Assembly (NCBI GenBank): GCA_937960645.1
Contig: CALGPJ010000029.1
Span: forward strand, 1 to 45,843
Reading direction: 5' to 3'
Length of the DNA: 45,843 nucleotides
Origin: an uncultured Spirochaetia bacterium
GTDB lineage: Bacteria; Spirochaetota; Spirochaetia; JABEVK01
The position numbers and the translations under genes are program-made. Shown here piece after piece: positions 1-9,521 of this stretch. Every line of letters begins with the position of its first letter. Position 1 is the first letter of the stretch. Below the pieces are notes generated by a model, which worked only from the letters and a program-made list of their open reading frames with translations, was not told the DNA's origin and searched no databases.

Positions 1-1
1 G

Positions 2-130
2 GTGTTTCCGGCCCGGGAGCCGCTGCGGGAGTTTCACCGCAGGGTGTGGAACCGGGAGGATCGGCTGAAGGATAAGGAGGGGCGGGACCTGTGGCCAACG
101 AATGAGAACTTGGGGCGTCTGAGGGCGTGA
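2..130 (+). CDS. C-terminal fragment of a multicopy gene, possibly a transposase
   Basis: An open frame enters from the window edge and ends at TGA 128-130, encoding 42 residues rich in Arg, Glu and Lys (it begins VFPAREPLRE and ends NLGRLRA). The codon pattern is GC-rich and protein-like. The last 77 coding bases and the following 63 bases recur in inverted orientation at the other end of the window, so this is the tail of a gene present at least twice in the genome. A gene sitting in a dispersed repeat that breaks an assembly is most often a transposase, but I do not recognise the family from so short a piece. A multicopy housekeeping or toxin-like gene cannot be excluded. Confidence 0.5.
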   Translation: MFPAREPLREFHRRVWNREDRLKDKEGRDLWPTNENLGRLRA

Positions 131-193
131 AAACCGCGCGGGAAGGCGATCGCGGTAGGAACCGGGGCTTTTGCCAGTTTATTCACCGCTAAA
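54..193 (+). repeat. 140-bp terminal inverted repeat, left copy
   Basis: Bases 54-193 read as the reverse complement of 45704-45843. The match starts where the right end of the window cuts it and stops after GCTAAA at 193. It includes the last 77 bases of the flanking gene and a 63-base non-coding tail. The tail holds a short stem (ACCGCG/CGCGGT around an 11-12 nt loop, near 132-156) and the motif CAGTTTATTCACCGCTA at 175-191. The abrupt loss of identity at 194 probably marks the true end of the repeated element. Confidence 0.9.
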
Positions 194-206
194 AAAAGAT
201 TGTTCC

Positions 207-236
207 TTGGACCGGCTGTCTGATTTTTAGTAGATT
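207..236 (+). promoter_or_regulatory. Predicted sigma-70 promoter of selO
   Basis: TTGGAC (207-212), an 18-nt spacer and TAGATT (231-236) form a plausible -35/-10 pair. The predicted transcription start is about 243, on top of the GTG start codon at 242, so the transcript would be leaderless. No Shine-Dalgarno is present. Confidence 0.5.
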
Positions 237-241
237 GTAAC

Positions 242-1660
242 GTGATCGGTCGCTACCTGCGTGAATCCTCTTACCTCAACCTTCCCGAGTTTTTCTACTC
301 CCTCATCCAAACCGATCCAGCCCCGCATCCCGAATGGGCCGTCTTCAATCGTTCGCTCGCACGGGACCTGGGTATGGATTTCGAAGAAGATCAGGATGAC
401 TTGCTGATCCTTAGCGGATCCCAACCTCCCCCCCCCGGACTGCGCGTCCTGGCCCAGGCCTACTCGGGGCATCAGTTCGGGCACTTTACCAAATTGGGCG
501 ACGGACGGGCCGCGGTGCTCGGAGAGGTTCAGGCCCCGGATGGGACAATTTGGGAGCTGCAGCTCAAGGGTAGCGGCCCCACCCCGTACGCGCGCCGGGG
601 CGACGGCAAGGCGGTCCTCGGACCCATGCTGCGGGAGCACGCCATCGGCGAATACCTTCACGCCCTCGGCATTCCCACCACACGCGCCCTGTCCGTGGTG
701 CTGACCGGTGAACCCGTCTGGCGCGAGGCGTTCAAGCCCGGGGCGGTGGTGTGCCGGGCGGCAAAAAGCCACCTGAGGGTGGGAACCTTCGAACACGCCA
801 GCTATTTTGGCGGTCCCGAGCAGCTACGCCTCCTGGCGGATTTCGCGATCCAGCGTCATTACCCTCACCTGATTGGCGAACCGCATCCCTACATCGAATT
901 CGTCCGGCAGGTAGGACAGGCTCAGGCCGACCTGGTGGCCCGCTGGATGGCCCTGGGCTTCATCCACGGGGTGATGAACACCGACAACGTCGCCATCAGC
1001 GGTCAATCGATCGACTTTGGCCCCTGTGCCTTCATGGAAGAGTACCGCTCGGATCGACGATTCAGCTCCATCGACACCGAGGGCCGCTACGCCTGGGGTC
1101 GGCAGCCAGCCATCGCTGCCTGGAACCACGCCCGCTTTTCCGAAGCCCTCATTCCGCTTTTGGCCGATGACGAAACCAGGGCTCTGGAGGTGGCGCAAAC
1201 GCTGTCCGACGAGTTTGGCACCTGGATGCTCGCCTCCCTCCGAAGACACTTTGGATTCAAACTGGGATTCGAAAACTACAAGGAAGGGGACGATGAGCTT
1301 TTGAACCAGCTGCTCGTCTTTATGGAAAAGACCCAGGCCGATTACACAACCACCTTTCGCGGGCTCACGGACTTTCTCGCCGGCCGAGTGGATCGGCCAC
1401 CCATCGAGAACGGGGACTGGCTCCTGCGATGGCAGCGGCGAACCGAATCGTCCCCTGAGCCCCTGGCCTCGATGGAGGCCGCCAACCCTCGCCGCATCCC
1501 CCGCAACTGGATCCTCCAGGATGCCCTGGACACGGCTGAGGCCGGAGATCTCGGGCCCTACCTCGAACTGGCCTCACACCTGCGCGACCCCTGGGGAGAT
1601 GATTTTGAAAGAAGTCCTCGAACGCCCCGGCGTCCCTTCGTGACGTTCTGCGGAACCTGA
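242..1660 (+). CDS. selO: Protein adenylyltransferase SelO (YdiU/UPF0061 pseudokinase)
   Basis: The 472-aa protein has the family's full length (E. coli SelO is 478 aa). SelO is a pseudokinase that binds ATP in flipped orientation and transfers AMP to Ser/Thr/Tyr of target proteins, linked to redox stress. Visible family blocks are the N-terminal LPEFFYS and FNRSLARDLG, then SGHQFG...LGDGRA, the nucleotide-binding GSGPTPYARRGDGKAVLGP, HGVMNTDN with the metal-binding Asn/Asp, and IDFGP. Cys262 (GPCAF) and Cys470 (C-terminal CGT) are spaced like the disulfide pair I recall for the E. coli enzyme. The start is GTG 242; no SD is visible, but a promoter is placed for a leaderless message. The gene is monocistronic and converges on the signalling operon with an 8-nt gap. 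Confidence 0.95.
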   Translation: MIGRYLRESSYLNLPEFFYSLIQTDPAPHPEWAVFNRSLARDLGMDFEEDQDDLLILSGSQPPPPGLRVLAQAYSGHQFGHFTKLGDGRAAVLGEVQAPDGTIWELQLKGSGPTPYARRGDGKAVLGPMLREHAIGEYLHALGIPTTRALSVVLTGEPVWREAFKPGAVVCRAAKSHLRVGTFEHASYFGGPEQLRLLADFAIQRHYPHLIGEPHPYIEFVRQVGQAQADLVARWMALGFIHGVMNTDNVAISGQSIDFGPCAFMEEYRSDRRFSSIDTEGRYAWGRQPAIAAWNHARFSEALIPLLADDETRALEVAQTLSDEFGTWMLASLRRHFGFKLGFENYKEGDDELLNQLLVFMEKTQADYTTTFRGLTDFLAGRVDRPPIENGDWLLRWQRRTESSPEPLASMEAANPRRIPRNWILQDALDTAEAGDLGPYLELASHLRDPWGDDFERSPRTPRRPFVTFCGT

Positions 1661-1668
1661 ACCTCCTA

Positions 1669-2223
1669 TCAAGCCAGAAGCGAGGCAGGAATCGAGGCGT
1701 CGGTTTTGATCATCACTCCTTCCTGAAAGGCCTCGGCTTGAAGCCGGCTAGCCATCACCACCGGAGGTCCCATCAGGGTGATTTCCAATCGGTGGACCGA
1801 GCCGAGAGTCGCCGTCAGCACATGTCCCGACGCGATGCCAATGCTTAGAGTCAGGGGTTCTTCCAGAAATGGAGGGCGGACGTCGTTGTAAGTTTGCAGC
1901 CAGGTTTTGATCGCCTTGACACAGCGGACCGCCTGAACTTCCTCTTTTTGACCTGGTACCACACTGGAAAAGCTGCAGATCAATGTGTCTCCAAGGATTT
2001 TCGATACAGAACCGGAATGACTGTAAACCAGATCCATGAGGTCGGTGAGCATTTCGTTCAAAAAGCGTGTGTACTGTTCAGGATCGATTCTCGTCCAGAG
2101 CGAATCGATTCGGTTGATGTGCACGTGGACAATGGTGGCGTAGACTTTGACGGATGCCGACTTATCATCCCCGTTCCGCAGAACATGGGACAGCATATCC
2201 CCCGAAAAAAATCTTGCCAGCAA
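1669..2223 (-). CDS. Class III nucleotidyl cyclase-like domain, degenerate; 3' part of a frameshifted PAS-cyclase gene
   Basis: The 184-aa frame carries a class III adenylate/guanylate cyclase fold: a YATIVHVHINRIDSL strand, then a GSVSKILGDTLICSF segment, then LSIGIASGHV and GPPVVMASRLQ. The second metal Asp (ILGD) and its preceding Lys are kept. The first metal Asp (normally F-x-D-I) is His, and the conserved Asn of the VNxAxR motif is Val, so catalysis is doubtful. The first candidate start (TTG 2223) has no SD. The frame is open upstream to about 2267 and encodes a typical coiled linker (RLAETNSILANDKALLARFF) running towards the PAS fragment encoded by the other frame. Removing one T from the T4 run at 2274-2277 would join the two as one protein of roughly 256 aa. 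It could be a real degenerate sensor-effector, a decayed gene or a sequencing error. Confidence 0.75.
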   Translation of the reverse strand: MLARFFSGDMLSHVLRNGDDKSASVKVYATIVHVHINRIDSLWTRIDPEQYTRFLNEMLTDLMDLVYSHSGSVSKILGDTLICSFSSVVPGQKEEVQAVRCVKAIKTWLQTYNDVRPPFLEEPLTLSIGIASGHVLTATLGSVHRLEITLMGPPVVMASRLQAEAFQEGVMIKTDASIPASLLA

Positions 2224-2254
2224 GGCTTTGTCGTTTGCCAGAATACTATTGGTT

Positions 2255-2436
2255 TCAGCCAGTCGGAAATGCCAAAATTCGCTCCACTTTCATGATCACG
2301 AGTTCCGCTGTACTGTACCCCAACATTTTGGCAAACGCCTTGTTCACCCTGCGAAACTGACCGTCACTGCTCGAAATATACATGGGCTGTTTGACATTTT
2401 CAAAAAATATTTCATAGCTCATGTTCAATGCCTCTG

Positions 2437-2440
<4 letters not shown>
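2255..2440 (-). CDS. PAS-domain N-terminal part of the frameshifted PAS-cyclase gene
   Basis: This 61-aa frame starts at ATG 2440, overlapping the TGA of the Amt-kinase gene (ATGA), so translation is likely coupled. It reads as the first half of a PAS domain: MYISSSDGQFRRVNKAFAKM, then LGYSTAEL, the usual d.dG.i..vN.a...lGYs.eEL pattern. It then runs into a stop a few residues later (VERILAFPTG). The cyclase-like frame begins immediately afterwards, one base out of phase, so I read both as one gene with a single-base indel at 2274-2277. The PAS domain would lack its C-terminal strands even after repair, suggesting an earlier deletion. Its role, if intact, would be a PAS-linked output or accessory of the ammonium-sensing kinase encoded just upstream. 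Confidence 0.6.
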
Positions 2441-5192
<2,752 letters not shown>

Positions 5193-5196
<4 letters not shown>

Positions 5197-5642
5197 GACT
5201 CCAATCCAGCGACCAAACAGGCTTTCATCCCTTCCCAGGAAAAAGGAATGACAAAGGACGGGGGCTTCAACCGTAACGATACATCGGTGGGCTTGCCGGA
5301 CACCACAATCGGAACACTAATTTGAAAATCAGCTCCAAAGTACTTTTGAAGGTTTCCCGCTATCGTGTTGGCCATCTCGCCGACCATATCGAGGAGAACC
5401 TGATCGTCGCCTGAGGAATCTCCCAAAACGATTTGGGTCATTTTTACGAGCAGATCCCTTTTGGTAGTGAGATAAATCCCCCCTTTTCTGGGCCCACTGA
5501 TACCGATGAGGCCCGTGAAGTCCATCACCACCGAATCCTGATTCTTGATATAGGGCAGGCCCATCTGGGGCCCTTGACCGGTCAACTGTTGGAAATAGTT
5601 GAAGACCGTATCGATGAAGTGACGCAGTTCCGTTTCAGTCAC
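5193..5642 (-). CDS. cheX: CheX-family CheY-P phosphatase
   Basis: The 149-aa product matches the CheX/CheC/FliY phosphatase family. The catalytic E-x-x-N motif is seen as GEMANTIAGN (Glu89, Asn92), followed by the family's typical GADFQISVPIVVSGKP segment. CheX removes phosphate from CheY-like regulators. The GTG start overlaps the cheY stop (GTGA), and the stop overlaps the Amt-kinase start (ATGA), so the phosphatase is translationally tied to both regulator and kinase. Only one E-x-x-N is present, as in CheX rather than the two of CheC. The likely target is the CheY encoded immediately upstream, making a resettable phosphorelay. Confidence 0.85.
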
Positions 5643-6004
5643 GATCCCTCCCCCAAAACTCTTCGGATCTCCTCGACGATTTGCTGCTCCGTGAAAGGTT
5701 TTGGCAAAAAGGAGAAGGCACCTAACTTGAGTGCCTTGATACCGGTTGCCTGGTCCGAAAGGGCACTGATGACGATCACCTTAGCTGAGGGCTTGATTTT
5801 CTTGATCTCCGACAGACAACTCAAACCGTCCATGAACGGCATGGTGATGTCCAATGTCACCAAATCGGGCTGGTGCTTTTGAAAGAGGTCAAGCGCTTCT
5901 TTTCCATTCGAAGCAGTGGCGCAAACTTCCAAACCCAAGGGCCCCAAGTATTTTTCAATCGCTCGCCTGATGATCGAGCTATCGTCCACAATGAGTAGTT
6001 TCAT
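5639..6004 (-). CDS. cheY: CheY-like single-domain response regulator
   Basis: The 121-aa protein is a stand-alone receiver: acidic pair Asp7-Asp8 (VDDSS), phospho-acceptor Asp52 (TLDITMP), Ser80 (VISALSD) and Lys102 (LPKPF). There is no output domain, so the signal must pass by protein-protein contact, either to the flagellar motor or to a downstream partner. It is the first gene of the operon cheY-cheX-amt/kinase-PAS/cyclase; the next gene starts inside its stop codon. No convincing SD precedes ATG 6004. A dedicated partner of the Amt-kinase is more likely than the main chemotaxis CheY, because no cheA, cheW, cheR or motor genes are nearby. Confidence 0.9.
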   Translation of the reverse strand: MKLLIVDDSSIIRRAIEKYLGPLGLEVCATASNGKEALDLFQKHQPDLVTLDITMPFMDGLSCLSEIKKIKPSAKVIVISALSDQATGIKALKLGAFSFLPKPFTEQQIVEEIRRVLGEGS

Positions 6005-6150
6005 GGAATGCTTTTAGCAATATTCATGCCATGACCATCCACTTATTGAATTACTCCTAGAGGTTTTTTCATTCTGTCTTGACTGTTGTCAGTATTTGAT
6101 TGTCCGTTTAATTTTTTCAGCGTCCTCTAGTGTATAAGTCAATGCGATAA

Positions 6151-6180
6151 ATTATCTGATGAGGGAGAGATGATTGCCAA
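6151..6180 (-). promoter_or_regulatory. Weak candidate promoter for the cheY operon
   Basis: Read on the minus strand, TTGGCA (6180-6175), an 18-nt spacer and GATAAT (6156-6151) resemble a sigma-70 promoter. It would leave a leader of about 140 nt that contains TGAC-TGTT-GTCA (6080-6091, an operator-like dyad) and CTAGAGG/CCTCTAG arms (6057-6063 and 6124-6130). The distance makes this uncertain. Confidence 0.25.
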
Positions 6181-6256
6181 AGGTTCGTTTGAGATATAAG
6201 GGGTGTGCGGCCGAGGGCAGGAATTTTTAGGTTAACCAGCAGGTGATTTTGCGAAT

Positions 6257-6300
6257 AAAAATACATTTATGTTAATTATACTACATAAATGTATCTTTTT
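6257..6300. promoter_or_regulatory. AT-only palindrome with flanking A/T tracts
   Basis: ATACATTTATGT (6261-6272) and ACATAAATGTAT (6283-6294) are perfect 12-bp inverted arms around a 10-nt loop. An A-run lies on the left and a T-run on the right, so either strand would make a hairpin followed by U residues. It could be a weak bidirectional terminator or a regulator-binding dyad between the divergent genes. Confidence 0.5.
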
Positions 6301-6688
6301 TCTGTGCTGCGGCAATTGCACCCTCGAATCCTGTGCCCGATCGCGGCGGCCCCTCCCGTCTTTTTTACGCAAAGGCTCCCGCTTCGGGAACACCCGCCCC
6401 CTGCCCAACCGCTGCGCGTGGTGTTGAAGCGGCTTTTGCGGTGGAACCAGGGCTTTTGGCCGGCCAACAAAGGAGTGCGCGGCTGGTGGCGGGCGCGTCG
6501 GGGTTGGGACAGAACAGGGGGAGGAAAGACATAGGAAACACCTCCATCCTGATAAGCGAAAAGGAGAGGGTTTTGGACGTGTTTTTTTGGGAAAAAATCG
6601 AGGAAGGGGTCAAAAAAGCGAAAAAATGCTACAAAAGGGCAGGAAAAGTGCCCCAAAAAAGTGCAGTTGCCGCGACACTACGTAACGG

Positions 6689-6717
6689 TTGCAATTACGA
6701 AATGTTTCGTTTATGGT
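6689..6717 (+). promoter_or_regulatory. Predicted promoter of the 6724 gene with a dyad in the spacer
   Basis: TTGCAA (6689-6694), a 17-nt spacer and TATGGT (6712-6717) place transcription start at 6724, exactly on the ATG. The spacer contains ACGAAA-TG-TTTCGT (6697-6710), a near-perfect dyad positioned like a repressor operator. Confidence 0.45.
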
Positions 6718-6723
6718 TGAACA

Positions 6724-7581
6724 ATGATCAAAAATGTCTTAATCCTCGGATTGTGTGGCCTTACCTCGATTCTTTACGCTCAGTACTCCTACGAACTTCA
6801 CCCCATCGACGATCTGGACAATCTCGGACTGGTTCACCACCCCCAAATTTTGCAAATGCTCGATTTCAAAGGCCGGGTCTACACCGTGCGAATCGATGAA
6901 ACCCGATTTTCCCGTCGTGGCAATCGCTGGGTCGAGGGACGCCGAAACGTCCGGTTCACCGCTCTTTTTGATGAAAAAGGCCGATTGCGGGAGGAATCAC
7001 AATACAGTCCCTCCAGCGATCTGATTCGCCGCAGCGGTTTTGTGCCCAACCAGGAAACCGGTGTTGAAACATATCAGGTGGCCCGGAGTCGGGTCCAAAA
7101 CCTCTGGTCAAGCTTACCTCGATTTAACGCCCAGGGTCAGATCGTTTCGGAAGCAATCACCTTAGAGAGTGGCGAAACCGAAGAGCGCGTTCATACCTGG
7201 CAAAACGGAGTGTTGCAGCAAAGTCGATTGCCAGCGATCACGGAAGTTTACCGATATGATAATTGGGGATCCCTCGCCTCCGTTGAAATCATTCGTCAGG
7301 GGGAGCCGACAACCGTGAGGAGGGTAACCCGTGACGCCTTGGGCAGAGCACAAACCCTCGAATGGTTGGTCGATGGACAAATTGTGGCTCAAAGCACCCT
7401 GACCTGGAAAGACGACGCCCTCGTATCTCAGGAAATCAGCCGGGACGGAAAGCAATACTTTGTCGAGTACAGTCTGCCCGATGCTGTGGGTAATTGGCAG
7501 AAAAAAGTCATTTTCGAGGTGTCAACCAACGGTGAGCGCACCCCGATTTACGCACGCTATCGCCGAATCCATTACTACTGA
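6724..7581 (+). CDS. Secreted protein of unknown function with YD/RHS-like repeats
   Basis: The 285-aa product starts with a clear Sec signal peptide (MIKNVLILGLCGLTSILYAQ, cut likely after LYA). The mature part has repeated short strands such as FDEKGRLREESQY, YRYDNWGSLASVEI and VTRDALGRAQTLEW. They resemble the Y-D-x-x-G-x-L pattern of RHS/YD repeats or antitoxin-like MORN-type repeats, so a small beta-rich periplasmic or surface protein is likely. There is no lipobox. No SD precedes the ATG, and the predicted promoter puts the 5' end at the start codon. The gene is followed by 114 bases and a new promoter, so it is probably monocistronic. Function unknown. Confidence 0.7.
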   Translation: MIKNVLILGLCGLTSILYAQYSYELHPIDDLDNLGLVHHPQILQMLDFKGRVYTVRIDETRFSRRGNRWVEGRRNVRFTALFDEKGRLREESQYSPSSDLIRRSGFVPNQETGVETYQVARSRVQNLWSSLPRFNAQGQIVSEAITLESGETEERVHTWQNGVLQQSRLPAITEVYRYDNWGSLASVEIIRQGEPTTVRRVTRDALGRAQTLEWLVDGQIVAQSTLTWKDDALVSQEISRDGKQYFVEYSLPDAVGNWQKKVIFEVSTNGERTPIYARYRRIHYY

Positions 7582-7626
7582 AGCTTTCTCTTCAGTCATT
7601 TTAATTAAATACATACATTCATTTGC

Positions 7627-7655
7627 TTGATTCCTTTTACTAAAGGCGTTAGACT
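7627..7655 (+). promoter_or_regulatory. Predicted promoter of the 7696-11010 envelope operon
   Basis: TTGATT (7627-7632), a 17-nt spacer and TAGACT (7650-7655) predict a start near 7662. That leaves a leader of about 34 nt containing the good SD GAAGGAG before ATG 7696. Confidence 0.55.
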
Positions 7656-7695
7656 CATTCTAGAAATTTCATCCGAATTGAGTGAAGGAGTGTGA

Positions 7696-8151
7696 ATGTC
7701 AGTGAAAGTACTTTTATGGCTTTTTCTCGGTGCCCTCTGGCCGCTTGCTGCACAAAATAATGCCCTCATTGACGTTTTTTTGCAAAAAGAGGCTGCGGAT
7801 TTTGGAACAGCCGCCTACCTTGTTGTGGTTGGGGCCAACATTGCTAACGAGACGATCACCATCGAACAAGCAAAAAAACTCGTCCTCGAAAAAAATTGGG
7901 GGTTCACAGAAAAGGATTCCCAGGAACCCCTTCGCGCGGGCGAACTGTCCCTGATGTTATTGAACGCTTTGGAACTTCGCGGAGGACTTCTTTACAGCCT
8001 TTTCGGCGGCCCCTGGTATGCGTTCAAAGAAGCGACTTACCGAGGATGGTTCCCGAGCCATTACTCCGCTTTCCGAATCCTCAAAGGCTGGGAGGTCATC
8101 CAGGCTTTGAGTGCCGCCCTGGAACAAAGGAGTGTGCGCGATGCGAACTAA
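7696..8151 (+). CDS. Small exported protein of unknown function
   Basis: The 151-aa product has a signal peptide (MSVKVLLWLFLGALWPLAAQ, cleavage probably after LAA) and a mature domain of about 130 residues. It alternates helices (NNALIDVFLQKEAADFGTAA, ETITIEQAKKLVLEK) with a Gly/aromatic segment (LLYSLFGGPWYAFKEATYRG). It is the first gene of an operon with a beta-barrel protein, a FecR-domain protein and a DUF368 transporter. Its stop overlaps the next start by 11 nt. A strong SD (GAAGGAG) precedes ATG 7696. I do not recognise the family; the texture recalls exported helical proteins conserved beside FecR/beta-barrel genes in spirochaetes, but that is inference. Confidence 0.7.
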   Translation: MSVKVLLWLFLGALWPLAAQNNALIDVFLQKEAADFGTAAYLVVVGANIANETITIEQAKKLVLEKNWGFTEKDSQEPLRAGELSLMLLNALELRGGLLYSLFGGPWYAFKEATYRGWFPSHYSAFRILKGWEVIQALSAALEQRSVRDAN

Positions 8152-9505
8152 GTTCCCCATCCTTTTCGGTTTGATCGTCGCTCTATCCTGGGGGGTCACA
8201 GCCCAGGATTTTGGCGGTATCATCACCGAAAGTTTTGACGTCGACACCTCGGCAGAGAGCGCGCCTTCCTGGGCAAACAACCTCAATTTGGTGCTTTATT
8301 TCGATTGGAAAAGCGATTCCTGGCAGTTTCAGTCCCAGGGAAGCCTCACCCACAACTATCGGAGCGATCAAAGCCAGCTCTTCCACGCCGACCTCGACAT
8401 TTTTCGATTCCAGTATGTTTTTTTAGGTATCCTCGGGGACGCCTCGGCACTTCAACTTGACGTGGGTCGATTCAATTACACCGATTCTTCCGGTCTCGTC
8501 ATCAACACCAACATCGATCAGTTCACTTCGCGCCTCGACTGGTCAACTCTCGATGCCACGCTGGGGGCCGGTTATTCAGGACTTGTCAGTAAGTATACGA
8601 GCAGGATCCTTTACAACTTAAAAGACGCCATCGATTCGGGCGATTCAGCTATTTATCTGGCTTCTCCGAGGCTCTTTGCCTGGTTGAGCCTGGGTTGGGA
8701 GCCCCTGCCGCTCGCAAAAATCGAGGCCGGCTACCTCCGCCAACAGGACCTGAGGGCCTATGTCAACAGTCAGTATCAACCCGCTCAGGACGGGGACCTT
8801 TTGTTCAAGCCCGCCAACCCACCCCCGTTCGACACGAATTACTTCCTTCTGCGGTTCGATTGGGGGCTGTCGAATTTGGGGCTCAAACTCGGCCTGTCCG
8901 GTGCCCTGAGTCAGGGAAACTCCCTCACCCACGTCAATCTCGAAGGGTATAAATCCATCGCGCATCTTGGCTGGGCTGCCGAAGGACGGGCTGAGTGGCA
9001 GATTCTGCAGGAGACTGGTTCGCTGCAATTCCGTGGCTTGATCGCATCCGGAGATCCGGCTGAACGCACCTACTTTTACGAGGGCGGATCGATCGGTGAG
9101 ACTCTCCCGAGCCTTTCTACCTTCAGGTCGGCCTCCCCTGCCGGCATCGGAAAGGTTTTCCAGCCCATGATCGGAAACCTGGCCCTGGTAGGCCTGAAAT
9201 GGAGTCACCGCCCCTGGAAAACTCCAGCCTTTACAATGTGGAGCGGCCTCGAATACAGCCTGGAGGTCCTCACCAGCTTCCGAATGAACAAAGGAGCAAT
9301 CAGCGTCGTCACGAACGCCAACTCGGACCAATACTACCTTGGGACGGAATTGATTGCCAGTATCAATTGGAATATTTTCTCCGACTTCAGCCTTGGCATG
9401 ACGAGCGCCTGGTTCGTTGCCAACCAGGGGAGTGGCGGGGTGTTCCAAAACACTCGGGAAGCTTTCGAAAGCCAGAACTCTCTGGTTTTGCGTGTTATAT
9501 TCTAA
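8141..9505 (+). CDS. Outer-membrane beta-barrel protein
   Basis: I choose ATG 8141 (454 aa) because AAAGGAG lies at a proper distance and a clean signal peptide follows (MRTKFPILFGLIVALSWGVT then AQ). The mature protein is a long series of amphipathic strands rich in Tyr, Trp, Ser and Gly with alternating hydrophobics (YFDWKSDSWQFQSQGSLTHN, LFAWLSLGWEPLPLAKIEAG). It ends SLVLRVIF, the terminal-Phe signature of Bam-assembled barrels. It is likely a porin or other outer-membrane barrel of a diderm. It is co-transcribed with the upstream exported protein and the downstream FecR protein, 16 nt away. Substrate unknown. Confidence 0.75.
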   Translation: MRTKFPILFGLIVALSWGVTAQDFGGIITESFDVDTSAESAPSWANNLNLVLYFDWKSDSWQFQSQGSLTHNYRSDQSQLFHADLDIFRFQYVFLGILGDASALQLDVGRFNYTDSSGLVINTNIDQFTSRLDWSTLDATLGAGYSGLVSKYTSRILYNLKDAIDSGDSAIYLASPRLFAWLSLGWEPLPLAKIEAGYLRQQDLRAYVNSQYQPAQDGDLLFKPANPPPFDTNYFLLRFDWGLSNLGLKLGLSGALSQGNSLTHVNLEGYKSIAHLGWAAEGRAEWQILQETGSLQFRGLIASGDPAERTYFYEGGSIGETLPSLSTFRSASPAGIGKVFQPMIGNLALVGLKWSHRPWKTPAFTMWSGLEYSLEVLTSFRMNKGAISVVTNANSDQYYLGTELIASINWNIFSDFSLGMTSAWFVANQGSGGVFQNTREAFESQNSLVLRVIF

Positions 9506-9521
9506 ACATGGAGGATAGGCG

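Larger units (their letters stand above)
6005..6723. other. 0.7-kb divergent intergenic region with AT-rich flanks and a GC-rich core
   Basis: No gene is supported here. The outer parts are AT-rich and hold promoter-like and palindromic sequences. A block at roughly 6303-6530 is markedly GC-rich and gives open frames on both strands, none of which has family-like protein texture or an RBS. Within it, 6368-6394 read on the minus strand resembles window bases 1-27 (about 21 of 27 identical; encoded VFPKREPLR against VFPAREPLR). The block may therefore be a decayed relative of the repeated element at the contig ends. The stretch 6560-6660 is purine-rich on the plus strand. Confidence 0.5.

Noticed and set aside
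6276-6656. 126-aa minus-strand and overlapping plus-strand frames in the 6.3-6.6 kb GC-rich block
   Set aside because: All three candidate frames overlap, are rich in Pro/Arg/Ser without fold-like texture, and lack RBSs; more likely decayed or non-coding sequence.
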